Origin: Chlorobiota bacterium | GTDB lineage: Bacteria; Bacteroidota; Bacteroidia; Bacteroidales; F082 | Assembly (NCBI GenBank): GCA_030596395.1 | Contig: JAUVKF010000004.1 | Location: 1-64,000 of the forward strand | DNA: 64,000 nucleotides | Reading direction: 5' to 3' | In this document: piece after piece, positions 1-9,295 of the stretch | Numbering within the stretch: position 1 is the stretch's first letter | Layout of the letters: each line of letters begins with the position of its first letter | The notes under the pieces: generated by a model | The model's input: only the letters and a program-made list of their open reading frames with translations | What the model was told of the DNA's origin: nothing | Database searches by the model: none | Translations under genes and position numbers: made by a program

Positions 1-341
1 TAAACAGAAAATTTCAACTAAATTTGATGTCTTAAACATAAGGATTGATTTTGTAATGATTTGTAATTCAACACTATAAATATACAAAACAATCCTTTTT
101 GTTTTACGTTTTTTCTGTTTTTTTATATCGAACTCAGGTTACTACAATGGTGAGCGAAAGTCAAGGTGCCTTTCAGCTATTTATAATAAATAGTAGTTTT
201 CAGGGATAAATTGAAAAGGATAAATACACTAACAATTAAGCTGATGATGAGCAGGGTAAAGATACTAATTAATAAGAATTTATCAAAATGATTTTGAATT
301 TTGGCAGATTAACAAGAAAGTGTTTTGGTGTTTATTTGGTA
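1..341. other. AT-rich spacer at window edge
   Basis: No gene is supported here. The stretch is AT-rich with several T runs, and open frames in it are short or run antisense into the penicillin-binding protein gene. No tRNA-like fold, promoter consensus or strong hairpin was seen. The neighbouring gene on the left lies outside the window. Confidence 0.5.
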
Positions 342-2600
342 TTACTTATCCTCCTTATCTTTCTTCCCAAACAAGCGTTTAAAGAAGCTTTTGAACTTGC
401 TGTCCTTTTTTTCTTTTTTATCTTTCCTGGATTCCTTTTTGTTTTTACGGGTCTCTTTTTTCTCAGACGATTCTTTCTTTTGAAAGAGGTCTTCAAGAAT
501 CGAAAGTTCACGGTAAGGTTCGCAATTAAAAGACAGTGTATCGTTAATCATTTCATTGAATCCGGTCAGGTATTTACTCCTGAGTCCGGGATCATTCTCA
601 ATATCATGCAGCATACCACCGGCAATCGGCAATGCCAATCTGCTTCCACTGCCATTGGCACCCGAACGAAAATGAACCTCCGGTGACATGGCGCCAACCC
701 AAACGCCGCAAACCAGGTTTTCGGTGTATCCAAAAAACCATGCATCGCTGTAGTTTTGTGAGGTTCCTGTTTTTCCGGCTATATCCGATTGAATACCATA
801 AACATTGTGCATTGCTTTTCCGGTTCCTTCCTGAACCGCATTTAACAAAATTTCATTTATTTCCCCTGCTGTCGACTTACTTAATACTTTTTCAAATTGA
901 GGAATTTCACTGTTGTATATTAATTCACCTGATTCATCATATATTTCATTGATCATGATGGCTTGGGGAATCGAACCGTAATTGGCAAATGCTGAATAGG
1001 CCATTACCATCTGGTAAAGCGAAAATTCTTTTGAGCCCAGCGCTACAGAAGGTTGCTCTTCGTCAGAAATAGAAAGTCCGAATAATTGACATTGCAGTTG
1101 TAGCTCTTCAGTGTTTAGTTTGAAATAAAGGTCAACCGAGGGCAGGTTAAGCGAGCGACTTAATGCATACCAGAGTGCAGCTTCACCTCCATATTTTTTG
1201 TCATAATTCTGTGGATGCCAATCAGGATAATTTTCATAACCAACGCTATCGTTGTTCAGGTAATCGCATGGCGAGAAACCATTTTCCAGGGCCGTTGCAT
1301 AAAGAATAGGTTTGAAAGCAGAGGCTGCCTGTCGTTTTGATGTTACCAGATCGTAGGGTAAATACCTGAAATGATTACCGCCGATCCAAACTTTAATTTG
1401 GCCCGTTGTAGGCTCAATGGCAAGAACAGAGGAATGCAACATGCTGTAATAATTCCAGAGACTATCTTTCACAGTCATTTCTTTCGGGGAGTCTTCCCAG
1501 CTGAATACGGCTCTTTTTCGTGAGATATTATCTCCATTATCTTTTGACCCAGACTCGATTGAGCGTTCCCATTGTTTATACAAACCTGAATTTTTCAATT
1601 CCTTTGACAAAATCTTTTGTTTAGACATCAGTTGTTTACGAACCGATTGCAATGCGATTTCCTGAAGATGATAGTCCAGTGTAGTGATTATATTAAGCCC
1701 ATCTTTCTCAATATTGTAGGCTTCTCCATTTTCTTTGGTTAGATTTTGTAAGATTTCTCTTGCCTCTTTTTGCACCTGATACACAAAATAGCCTGTAGGG
1801 TTCGTTAGCGCATAATTTGTGTAATCGGTTCCTAATGGTAATGTTTGTAAACTATCAGATACAGCAGGTGTAATGTATTCAGCATTAGCCATTAATTGTA
1901 AAACAGTGTTGCGTCTTGATAATGATGACTGAGGATTTAACCGGGGATTATAGGTGGTATTTGCCTTGAGCAAGCCAACCAATAATGCAACTTGTTCGAC
2001 ATTGAGCTGGCTTGTACTTTTATTAAAATAGCGTTGCGCTGCGGCTTCAATACCGTAAGTGTTTTCGCCAAAAGGGACCGAATTGAGGTAAAGCAGTAAA
2101 ATTTCTTCTTTATTGTATACATCCTCAATACGGTTGGCAACTATGGCCTCCCTTATTTTATTGATTGGCATAGACAAAAAACCATGATAAGGCCTGCCGA
2201 AAAGATTTTTAACAAGTTGTTGTGAGATGGTGGACCCGCCTCCTGCACTTCGTTGCCCCAGAAGTATTGACTTAAAAAGAACCCTGAAGTAACTCCTGGT
2301 ATCGTAACCTTCGTGCTCATAAAAACGTTTGTCCTCGGTGCTGATAAGGGCTTGTTTGAGATGGATCGGGAGTTCATCAACTTCTGTCCTGTTTTGTGCA
2401 AAAACTTTACCGATTAAAATACCATCACCCGAATAAATCAAAGAGGCTTGCTCGTTGGTGATATTAGCAAGCTCTTCTCTTTCAGGCAACTTACCAAATA
2501 TACCATAAAGCACACCTAAGTAAAGAAAAACGATACCCAACATCAGGCTCAGAAATAAAAAAGCCTGTAGTTTTACTGCTCTTAACAGATTTTTTTTCAC
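342..2600 (-). CDS. bifunctional penicillin-binding protein, PBP1A family
   Basis: Class A penicillin-binding protein that polymerises and cross-links peptidoglycan at the periplasmic face of the inner membrane. An N-terminal membrane anchor spans about residues 10-35. The glycosyltransferase (GT51) domain shows ED-x2-F-x2-H-x-G at residues 89-98 and GGSTISQQL at 121-129. The transpeptidase domain has the serine motif SAFK near 427, S-L-N near 484 and KTG near 608. The last 50 residues are an almost pure Lys/Glu/Arg/Ser tail with no domain, predicted disordered. The start codon appears to be GTG at 2600. It is divergent from the SCP2 gene, with 95 bases between them. The family assignment is secure; which class A paralogue it is cannot be told from sequence reading alone. 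Confidence 0.93.
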   Translation of the reverse strand: MKKNLLRAVKLQAFLFLSLMLGIVFLYLGVLYGIFGKLPEREELANITNEQASLIYSGDGILIGKVFAQNRTEVDELPIHLKQALISTEDKRFYEHEGYDTRSYFRVLFKSILLGQRSAGGGSTISQQLVKNLFGRPYHGFLSMPINKIREAIVANRIEDVYNKEEILLLYLNSVPFGENTYGIEAAAQRYFNKSTSQLNVEQVALLVGLLKANTTYNPRLNPQSSLSRRNTVLQLMANAEYITPAVSDSLQTLPLGTDYTNYALTNPTGYFVYQVQKEAREILQNLTKENGEAYNIEKDGLNIITTLDYHLQEIALQSVRKQLMSKQKILSKELKNSGLYKQWERSIESGSKDNGDNISRKRAVFSWEDSPKEMTVKDSLWNYYSMLHSSVLAIEPTTGQIKVWIGGNHFRYLPYDLVTSKRQAASAFKPILYATALENGFSPCDYLNNDSVGYENYPDWHPQNYDKKYGGEAALWYALSRSLNLPSVDLYFKLNTEELQLQCQLFGLSISDEEQPSVALGSKEFSLYQMVMAYSAFANYGSIPQAIMINEIYDESGELIYNSEIPQFEKVLSKSTAGEINEILLNAVQEGTGKAMHNVYGIQSDIAGKTGTSQNYSDAWFFGYTENLVCGVWVGAMSPEVHFRSGANGSGSRLALPIAGGMLHDIENDPGLRSKYLTGFNEMINDTLSFNCEPYRELSILEDLFQKKESSEKKETRKNKKESRKDKKEKKDSKFKSFFKRLFGKKDKEDK

Positions 2601-2695
2601 AACAAATAATTAGCTTGCAGGCATAACGAAATTGTTGTTTTTTTGTTATTTGTAATCTGGAATTTTTCATTCAAAATATTCCATATTTTTAGCCT

Positions 2696-2989
2696 ATGGA
2701 AATTGAACAAATCAGGCAGGAACTGGCCAACAATGTACAAAAGATAGATCCCCTCGGTAAAAAGCTGAAATTCAAGCTGGATGATGATTTCATCCTGGTA
2801 GATGGATCGGGCGGTAAAAACGAAGTGACCGACCATGATGGGGATGCAGATTGCACCATTACCATGAGTAAAGAAACCTATCTAAAGCTTCAGCGCAAAG
2901 AAATAAAACCCATGATCGCTACATTGACAGGAAAAATTAAAGTAAAAGGCGATATCGGCTTAGCACAAAAGTTGAAACAATTAATGTAA
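2696..2989 (+). CDS. SCP2 sterol-carrier domain protein
   Basis: A 97-residue protein that is essentially one SCP-2 (sterol carrier) lipid-binding domain. It carries the typical central stretch with an acidic turn (VDGSGG, then HDGDADCTI) followed by the MSKETYLKLQ helix and the TGKIKVKGD segment. Proteins of this family bind acyl chains or hydrophobic ligands in the cytoplasm. It sits 7 bases upstream of a sulfotransferase gene and is probably co-transcribed with it, which hints at lipid or sterol-like substrate handling. The ligand is unknown. Confidence 0.8.
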   Translation: MEIEQIRQELANNVQKIDPLGKKLKFKLDDDFILVDGSGGKNEVTDHDGDADCTITMSKETYLKLQRKEIKPMIATLTGKIKVKGDIGLAQKLKQLM

Positions 2990-2996
2990 CAGAAGC

Positions 2997-4241
2997 ATGG
3001 AAAAAGCCCCCTCTCTTAGTATTCAGCGCAGTTCGATGCTTAATGGTATCAATCGCACAGGGAAAGTATTACGGTCGGTAGGCATTGATCCTTTCAGGCT
3101 GGACGCCGACAGGATCATTAAAAAAGTAAAAAAAAGGGCATCCTTTTCAGGAAGGCTGGAAAACGCTGAAAACGGACTTCGTGAAATGATAAAATCCATC
3201 AACGAAGAAGCCCAACCCAACCCTTTCGGTTCACTGGCAGTTAAAAAATTGATAGAGCGAACACTGTATGACCGGTATAAAATTGAACAAGTGCTGGCGC
3301 AAAACTCTGAAATTGAACAGGCCGAAATTAAAGAGCCGGTATTTATCATCGGAATGCCACGTACCGGAACCACCATCCTGCATGCGCTGATGCACGAAGA
3401 TCCGGCACACCGTTCACCGCTGGCATGGGAATGCCTGTTGCCTTACCCGGTGCCAAAGCCCGACACATTCAATGACAACCCACAGCTAAATACTGTAAAA
3501 AAGGAATTTAAACAATTATTTAAACTGGTGCCCGACTTCCAGCGTAAGCATTTCATGGCTGCCGACTCGCCCCAGGAATGCCTGACGATCAACAACTTCG
3601 ATTTTAACAGTTTTCAGATTTCTGCTCAGTTGTATGTACCATCTTATATGGACTGGTTTGCGAACCGGGCCGACAGGCTGGCAACGATGCGTTTTCATAA
3701 GCGATTTCTGCAATACCTGCAATCGGGTGGGGTAAAAGCCGAAAGATGGCTGTTGAAAACCCCGGTCCACCTTATGCGCCTGGATGAACTTTTTGAAGTT
3801 TACCCTGATGCAAGAATTGTGATGACCCACAGACAGCCAACAAATGTTGTTACTTCAACGGCCAGCTTAATTTCTTCAGTGCGTTCATTGTACAGCGATC
3901 ATGAAGACCCCGTACGCACCGGGTATGAACAACTGGAAATGTGGAGTTTATATTTTGAACGATTTCTTGAAAGCAGGAAACGACTTGATAAAGAAGACCG
4001 GTTTATCAACTTGAAATTTGAGGATTTTATTGATGACCAGGTAGCTACTGTAAGAAAAATCTATGAACGATTTAATTGGCCTTTATCAAACTCTACCCTT
4101 GTGAGGTTTGAGAATTTCATCGCCCGGAATCCACGCGATAAGAATGGACTTCATTTTTACCAGATGAAAGATTTTGGTTTGGATAAAGAGATGGTTGATA
4201 CGAAATTCAAGCATTACAACGAGTTTCTCAAGCAACTTTAG
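2997..4241 (+). CDS. sulfotransferase family protein
   Basis: A 414-residue PAPS-dependent sulfotransferase-like protein. The 5'-phosphosulfate-binding loop is FIIGMPRTGTT near residues 119-129, and the 3'-phosphate-binding segment is the VMTHRQPTNVV stretch near 278-288. The N-terminal 110 residues are helical and characteristic of the larger bacterial sulfotransferases (Sulfotransfer_3 type). It lies directly behind an SCP2-domain gene and ahead of a DUF1214 gene, a grouping that suggests modification of a hydrophobic small molecule. The acceptor is unknown and the activity is inferred from motifs only. Confidence 0.85.
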   Translation: MEKAPSLSIQRSSMLNGINRTGKVLRSVGIDPFRLDADRIIKKVKKRASFSGRLENAENGLREMIKSINEEAQPNPFGSLAVKKLIERTLYDRYKIEQVLAQNSEIEQAEIKEPVFIIGMPRTGTTILHALMHEDPAHRSPLAWECLLPYPVPKPDTFNDNPQLNTVKKEFKQLFKLVPDFQRKHFMAADSPQECLTINNFDFNSFQISAQLYVPSYMDWFANRADRLATMRFHKRFLQYLQSGGVKAERWLLKTPVHLMRLDELFEVYPDARIVMTHRQPTNVVTSTASLISSVRSLYSDHEDPVRTGYEQLEMWSLYFERFLESRKRLDKEDRFINLKFEDFIDDQVATVRKIYERFNWPLSNSTLVRFENFIARNPRDKNGLHFYQMKDFGLDKEMVDTKFKHYNEFLKQL

Positions 4242-4289
4242 TGGTAAGATGAGGATATTGGTAATACCAGTTGACATAATGATTTGATA

Positions 4290-4360
4290 TTGGAGTAATG
4301 GAGTGTTGGAGTAGTAAAAAGTAAAGAACACCCCAAGACTCCAGTTCTCCATCACTCCAA
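4290..4360. repeat. imperfect inverted repeat
   Basis: Arms TTGGAGTAATGGAG (4290-4303) and CTCCATCACTCCAA (4347-4360) pair at 13 of 14 positions around a 43-base interior that itself contains further TTGGAG/CTCCA copies. It lies between the sulfotransferase and DUF1214 genes. It could fold in RNA and end or process the upstream transcript, but there is no T run after it, so an intergenic repeat is the safer call. Confidence 0.5.
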
Positions 4361-4419
4361 ACAATATGTAATATATTTGATTTTAAGAGATTTACATAAC
4401 CGAATTTAAATATATCAAA

Positions 4420-5478
4420 ATGACATACAAGAGCAAATCAGCACTGGAACAATTCCTGAATGTGATCAGAAATGCCGAATCAACATTTCTCGATCCTGAA
4501 AAGGTTATAGATGAACAAGGGCACATAGATGGGTATCAGCATCTTTTCCATTTAATGAGAACCAGCATCGATTTTTACCTGTTTAACGATCCATTAAGAC
4601 CCAAATTAATGTTGCTGGCTGATGATAACCACAAAATGCTTGGCGACAATGTGGATGCGGTTTATTATTTCACCCAGATCAGGGGTGACCAGGAATACCT
4701 GATCAAAGGAAAACGATACGATAGCTGCTATTTCTCTATTTCAGTTTATGGAGGAGAGCCTGATGGAGAGATTGTTGAGCGTGTAACCAACAACATCAAC
4801 CATACACAAATTGAATTTGAACCCGATGGCAGTTTTGAAATTAAACTAACACCCAATCCGAATGGAAAAAATGAATTTAAACTGGATACGGATTCGGTAA
4901 ACCTCTTTACCCGTGAATATTTCTTTGATCGGTTCAACAGCCGGGAAAGTGATTTGAGCATCAAAAATCTCACACCGCAGGATAAACCAAAACCATTAAG
5001 CGATGAGGAACTTGCACGGCGAATCAAGGTGATGAGTACTTTTTTTGAGCAAACCACCTGGATATCACCTTTGCCTGTTGATTTTCCTTTAAATGATTTT
5101 CTGCCTCCATTCCCATTCCTTGATGACCAGGGTGGCTGGGGAACTATTGATAATATTTACTGTTTCGGAAGGTTTAAATTAGAAGAAAACCAGTATTTAA
5201 AAATTCGTTTCACCTCTCCTGAAGCCGTTTACTGGGGCATCCAGACATGGAACTTTTTAATGCAGTCGATGAACTACAAAAACTACAAAGTCAGCATCAA
5301 TAAAAGCCAGGCCAAAGCCAATGATGATGGGTCATATTTTGTTTATTTAAGCCATAACCCGATGGATGTTGATAACTGGATCAGTACAGGTGGTTATAAA
5401 GAAGCCATTATATTTTGCCGCTGGCTTTTGGCCGAAGAAATGCCGGAACAGCCTACGGTTGAACTTTGTGAGTTTTAG
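4420..5478 (+). CDS. DUF1214-type protein
   Basis: A 352-residue soluble protein with no signal peptide. The overall pattern (an N-terminal helical part with FYLFNDPLRP, a central domain, and a C-terminal WGIQTWNF and NPMDVDNWIST-type segment) resembles DUF1214 proteins. Its biochemical role is unknown. It follows the SCP2 and sulfotransferase genes on the same strand after 178 bases, so a functional link is possible but not shown. Confidence 0.6.
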   Translation: MTYKSKSALEQFLNVIRNAESTFLDPEKVIDEQGHIDGYQHLFHLMRTSIDFYLFNDPLRPKLMLLADDNHKMLGDNVDAVYYFTQIRGDQEYLIKGKRYDSCYFSISVYGGEPDGEIVERVTNNINHTQIEFEPDGSFEIKLTPNPNGKNEFKLDTDSVNLFTREYFFDRFNSRESDLSIKNLTPQDKPKPLSDEELARRIKVMSTFFEQTTWISPLPVDFPLNDFLPPFPFLDDQGGWGTIDNIYCFGRFKLEENQYLKIRFTSPEAVYWGIQTWNFLMQSMNYKNYKVSINKSQAKANDDGSYFVYLSHNPMDVDNWISTGGYKEAIIFCRWLLAEEMPEQPTVELCEF

Positions 5479-5685
5479 TTAGTGTTTGTCCATAATGTCC
5501 GATTTCTTCGTTACGCGTGTCTTTAAACTCAGTCATTTACAAAAGTAAACTCCTGATTATAAAGACATCACAAGCCTTGAACTCGAACATTCTGAACTAA
5601 ACACAGCCTTTATTAACAGATAATAGTTAGTGTTACCTGTGTTTTTAAATAATTTAATTTTACTCAGATTTATAAATATCCTGAA

Positions 5686-6894
5686 ATGTCGGAACAACTC
5701 CATAAACCAAATCATAATACACTTATCCTTAGCGACTTTACATCTAAGCTTATAAAGGGGAAAGTCGGCAGGGAAGAGGTGATCGCAATACAGGAAAAAC
5801 TAACTGATGCTGTACCAATGGATTTTATTGCAGCAGTTGATCATTTGGTTCAGCAGCAATCTGTTACTGATGAATTGAAAATGGGGATTAATAAAATGCT
5901 GAATGTATTTTATACCTATTTATCACAACTAAAACAACCACAGTTAAAATCCGGATCTTTTCTTGATCAGTTGGTAAATGATAATTCTGAGATCGTCCAA
6001 TTAATGGAATCGTTAAAACCTCTTATTAAAGAAATTCAGAAACCTGACCATCCTACAGTTGAATTATTTGAAGCATTAAAGCAAAAGTTGAAAACAATTG
6101 CTGGGGTTGATCGGCATTACCAGGTAATGGAAAATGTATTGTTCCCCTTTCTCGAAAATAAATGGCCTGATCATCGCTGTTTACAGGTGTTGTGGTCGGT
6201 GCACGATGATGTAAGAAAAGAGATCAGGGAGTTACAACAATTATTCGAGGTTAATACATGGGATTTAAAACGCTTCAACCAGCTTACCGGCGACCTGTTT
6301 TTCAATTTGAAAACCATCATTTTTAGAGAAGAAAAAATCCTGCTTCCAGCAATTATTGAGGCCGGTTTTGCTAATGAGCTGGATAATATGATGCCTGAAG
6401 TAGCAGAAATAGGATGGTCGTTTGTTGAAGCAAAAAATAAAGATGAAAATATTGAGCCCCAAAAAGCAAACTTGGATCAGGGTTTTGTGAATTTTGCTAC
6501 CGGAAGATTAAGTGCTGAACAGATAGAATTGATATATAACCACTTACCTGTTGACATCACCTTTGTGGATGAACAGGATACGGTGAGGTATTTTTCAACA
6601 CCTAAAAAGCGGACATTTACCCGTACGAATGCAGTAATCGGACGTAAAGTTCAAAATTGTCACCCGCCAGAGAGTGTCTGGATGGTGGAAGAAATATTGG
6701 ATGCTTTTAAAAAAGGCGAACAGGATGATGCCTCCTTTTGGGTCCCTTTCAAAGACCAGTTTGTGTATATCCAGTATTTTGCCATGAGAGATGGCGAAGG
6801 GAATTACCGCGGTACGATTGAAGTTACGCAGGATGTGAAGGAAATCCGTAATCTTGAGGGAGAGCGGCGGCTGTTGAATTGGGAGAAGAAGTAA
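5686..6894 (+). CDS. DUF438-hemerythrin-PAS protein
   Basis: A 402-residue cytoplasmic protein with the DUF438 architecture. An N-terminal helical domain covers about residues 10-80. A hemerythrin-like HHE bundle follows at about 110-240, with candidate iron ligands in RHYQVMEN, WSVHDDV and FREEKILLP. A C-terminal PAS-like domain covers about 275-395 and contains the family signature LPVDITFVDE and the conserved NCHPPES. Hemerythrin domains bind a di-iron centre that can sense oxygen or nitric oxide or take part in Fe-S repair. It faces the nap cluster (convergent with napD), so a role in nitrogen-oxide handling is attractive, but that is inference from position. Confidence 0.85.
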   Translation: MSEQLHKPNHNTLILSDFTSKLIKGKVGREEVIAIQEKLTDAVPMDFIAAVDHLVQQQSVTDELKMGINKMLNVFYTYLSQLKQPQLKSGSFLDQLVNDNSEIVQLMESLKPLIKEIQKPDHPTVELFEALKQKLKTIAGVDRHYQVMENVLFPFLENKWPDHRCLQVLWSVHDDVRKEIRELQQLFEVNTWDLKRFNQLTGDLFFNLKTIIFREEKILLPAIIEAGFANELDNMMPEVAEIGWSFVEAKNKDENIEPQKANLDQGFVNFATGRLSAEQIELIYNHLPVDITFVDEQDTVRYFSTPKKRTFTRTNAVIGRKVQNCHPPESVWMVEEILDAFKKGEQDDASFWVPFKDQFVYIQYFAMRDGEGNYRGTIEVTQDVKEIRNLEGERRLLNWEKK

Positions 6895-6895
6895 A

Positions 6896-6988
6896 ACCTT
6901 CCAGAGTCGGAACGACCTGGAAGAGTTAGGTTTAAAAAATTGCACTTCATATACAAGACTCTTCCAGGTTCTGCGAACTCTGGAAGGT
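6896..6988. terminator. long inverted repeat, likely bidirectional terminator
   Basis: Arms at 6896-6926 and 6958-6988 pair over nearly their whole 31-base length (ACCTTCCAGAGT with ACTCTGGAAGGT, ACCTGGAAGAGT with ACTCTTCCAGGT), with small internal mismatches around the GGAACG segment. It fills the gap between two convergent genes, the DUF438 protein and napD, so it can form a hairpin in both transcripts. Confidence 0.6.
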
Positions 6989-7002
6989 CTTTGTTTGATC
7001 AA

Positions 7003-7353
7003 TCAAAACTTGCCCTTTAAATCGCCACCATAATTAATATCCATCATTTTGGCATCGGGGTCATTTAACCAGTCGGGAATGTTGTCTTTCGATTTTTCAA
7101 GCTTTTCACGCTCTGCTTCCAATTCATCTTCACTGTAAGCAAACGCCATTTCCGCAGAAACAACGTAAGGAATTTCCTGAAGTTTTTTCAGCTTGCCAAT
7201 TTCTTCTTCTGTATCTTTCCCATCAATGGTAACGATAATCCGCCCTTTTTCATCATGAATGTGGTATTCGCAATCGGGTGATGATTTGATAATTTTGAGC
7301 ACTGATTCTAAGTGTTCAGGCCTGGTTTGTATGACGATGCTGCTAAGGTTCAT
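7003..7353 (-). CDS. napD: NapD-like nitrate reductase chaperone
   Basis: A 116-residue protein with the NapD pattern: an N-terminal beta strand SSIVIQTRPEH, a helix, then a GRIIVTIDG strand and a second helix leading into IPYVVSAEMAFAY. NapD binds the Tat signal of NapA in the cytoplasm and holds it back until the cofactor is inserted. E. coli NapD is about 87 residues; the extra C-terminal 30 are charged and unassigned. It is the last gene of the nap series, downstream of napL with 198 bases between. The assignment rests on fold pattern plus context. Confidence 0.85.
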   Translation of the reverse strand: MNLSSIVIQTRPEHLESVLKIIKSSPDCEYHIHDEKGRIIVTIDGKDTEEEIGKLKKLQEIPYVVSAEMAFAYSEDELEAEREKLEKSKDNIPDWLNDPDAKMMDINYGGDLKGKF

Positions 7354-7369
7354 GGTTTATGTTTTTTTG

Positions 7370-7535
7370 GCCACGAATGCACGAATAACAATGCTAAAAT
7401 GATTGAATGCTTCAATGCGAGAATAGGGCTTCCCTAAAACAGAATATCTTCACAATATTTCTATTATTCAAGCATTTACACATTTAATCATTAACGTATT
7501 AAGTAGAAAATAATTATCATTCGTGAATTCGTGGC
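7370..7535. repeat. intergenic inverted repeat between napL and napD
   Basis: Outer arms GCCACGAATGCACGAAT (7370-7386) and ATTCGTGAATTCGTGGC (7519-7535) pair at 16 of 17 positions. The interior holds a second repeat, whose GCTTCAATGCGAGAATA and AAGCATTTACACATTTAATC segments reappear, slightly changed, at 32301-32351 behind the SQR gene. No gene lies inside. It may be transcribed as part of the nap message and separate napD expression from napL. Confidence 0.55.
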
Positions 7536-7551
7536 ATTTATTTTTTCAAAG

Positions 7552-8556
7552 CTATTCAATTTCCCAAATCATCAAATATTGGTCATCTCCTGCCGATATA
7601 AAAGTATGGTCATCAAAAAAAGCCATCTTGGTTACTACACTTTCATGACCGGATAGAACACAACTTTCATTGCGGCTTGCTGTTTTAAAAATGGAAATCT
7701 TATTGTCTTCTGTTGCCGAACAGGCTCCGATTGATCCGTCAGCATTCAATCCAACTGAATAAACCAGGAAATCCTTTTGCAGAAAGTAATCGTTGCCGGT
7801 AATTGTATTGTAAACGCCCACCCTGCGATCCTGACCGGCTGTGATGACGATTCCGTTTTTAGAAACAATCTGGTAGATATTATCCACATTAATTCCTGTA
7901 TGATCTTGTTCTAACTCACAACTTTTGATTTCGATTTTATGAACGATCCCGCTTTCATCGGCTGTGAACGCAAATTGTTTATCAACTGTCAGCGAGAAAT
8001 CAGAAAATGTATAAGGAGAGATGCTTAATTCACAAATGGTTTGTCTTTGTCCAATATCATACAAAATAAGGTCGTTGCTCATCAAACCAAGCAAAATAGT
8101 GTTGTGGTTAATCCACCTGGCTTTTTTAATCATCAGCTTATCCTTTTCCGCATTGAAAATTTCTTGCTGCTTTCCATTTTCAAAGATGGAAACATTTCGA
8201 AACCCATGATTGCCCTGTGTAACAACGAGCAGTTTCCCCAAAACCTTATCAATAGAATAGATTTTTGTCGGAACCTCATCACCCATGAAATCTTTCATTG
8301 GGGGCAATTGCAAAAAATCCGTCTGTTTTCCGGTTCTGACATCATAAGTCTCAAGAGTGCCGGCATCGGTTGACAGGACTACTTTCGAATTTTCAATAAA
8401 AAAGTCGGTAATGGCGCCGGCAGTTTTAATTTTAAGAGTGGGATGAATTTCCCGGGCCGGGAGAACTGAGGCGATAAGGATCAATCCAGTAATAAAAAAC
8501 GGCCTTTTCAGAAAATGATTTGTATTAAAATATTTCGGCATCTCCTCAACTTCCAT
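7552..8556 (-). CDS. napL: NapL-like WD40 repeat protein
   Basis: A 334-residue beta-propeller protein with an N-terminal hydrophobic export signal (about residues 18-34), then repeated blade motifs such as GTLETYDVRTGK, RVGVYNTITGN and a final YLMIWEIE. It occupies exactly the napL slot between napB and napD known from the Campylobacter and Wolinella nap operons, where NapL is a periplasmic WD40-like protein needed for full nitrate reductase activity by an unknown mechanism. Start is uncertain: ATG at 8556 or the internal ATG at 8541, which gives a more typical signal peptide. WD40 identity is firm; the napL name rests on context. Confidence 0.75.
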   Translation of the reverse strand: MEVEEMPKYFNTNHFLKRPFFITGLILIASVLPAREIHPTLKIKTAGAITDFFIENSKVVLSTDAGTLETYDVRTGKQTDFLQLPPMKDFMGDEVPTKIYSIDKVLGKLLVVTQGNHGFRNVSIFENGKQQEIFNAEKDKLMIKKARWINHNTILLGLMSNDLILYDIGQRQTICELSISPYTFSDFSLTVDKQFAFTADESGIVHKIEIKSCELEQDHTGINVDNIYQIVSKNGIVITAGQDRRVGVYNTITGNDYFLQKDFLVYSVGLNADGSIGACSATEDNKISIFKTASRNESCVLSGHESVVTKMAFFDDHTFISAGDDQYLMIWEIE

Positions 8557-8594
8557 TTCAACAACAATTGGCTTTTCTAAAATGTTAAAGGAGT

Positions 8595-8837
8595 TTATAA
8601 TTGTCCTTCATGTAAGTCCCAAATTGGAAAGCACATCTCGTAATCATTCCAAATAATATCTCCATACTCGATTGAATAAGACTGAAATAATTCTTTATTA
8701 AAGTACTTTTTTGTCATTGGGTTTTTTGCATTTTTAAGAAAATTCTCGAAATCAATAATCTTCTCAATACCATCAGAAAACAAAAAACGAATTTTGTATT
8801 CTCCTAAATAATTAGCTTCTTGGATTGATATTACCAT
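8595..8837 (-). CDS. DUF2442 protein
   Basis: An 80-residue DUF2442 protein (motifs YKIRFLFSDG, DFENFL and the C-terminal IIWNDYEMCFPIWDLHEG). DUF2442 genes usually travel behind DUF4160 genes as a mobile toxin-antitoxin-like pair; the function is not established. Here the start codon lies only four bases after the restored stop of the DUF4160 gene, so the two form a bicistron. The pair is inserted between napB and napL, which are normally adjacent. Confidence 0.8.
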   Translation of the reverse strand: MVISIQEANYLGEYKIRFLFSDGIEKIIDFENFLKNAKNPMTKKYFNKELFQSYSIEYGDIIWNDYEMCFPIWDLHEGQL

Positions 8838-8841
8838 GTCC

Positions 8842-9143
8842 TTAAATTTTTTTCGTAATTCGTTCAGTTACAATTTCTTTATTGAAAACAAAAAAGTCCA
8901 CCCATTTCCTAATAATGTCATCGCGATAGTATTCTACAAGCTTTTAAATTTTTTTAGATTTTGTACATCAAGCGGTTCTTTCCCCGCAACTTCCTTTACA
9001 ATGACCTTTACGAATTTTCCGTTTTCATAAAGTATTTCAGCTTTGCTTTCTTTTCCCTGATATTTACAATGTACATGAATTGGTTCATGTTCACGGGAAT
9101 AGAATAAAACAACTAATCCAAAATATTCATAAAGTTTTGGCAT
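8842..9143 (-). pseudogene. DUF4160 gene with a 1-base frameshift
   Basis: The first 69 residues from ATG 9143 (MPKLYEYFG, then HEPIHVHCKYQGKESKAEI) are clear DUF4160. The frame then hits a stop just after NLKKFKSL, near 8934. Adding one A to the AAAA run near 8946 gives NLKKFKKLVEYYRDDI and continues through KWVDFFVFNKEI to a stop at 8842-8844, about 100 residues in all, which is the usual family ending. So either the gene lost one base or the assembly did. It is paired with the DUF2442 gene and inserted inside the nap operon. Confidence 0.75.
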
Positions 9144-9295
9144 ACACTTTTTTGTAACAAAATTAAGCAATATATCGCTAATGTCTTGTTAACCTTCAAT
9201 CCTCTACGAGGAAATATCAAAATATCAACAGATTAGTTAATAACAATCTATCCGCTACACTGAATAAGCATACTGTAGTGGGTCAATACATTGTA

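Noticed and set aside
288-952. Two plus-strand open frames of 132 and 106 codons
   Set aside because: They lie antisense to the penicillin-binding protein gene, have phenylalanine- or histidine-rich composition typical of antisense frames, and match no family.
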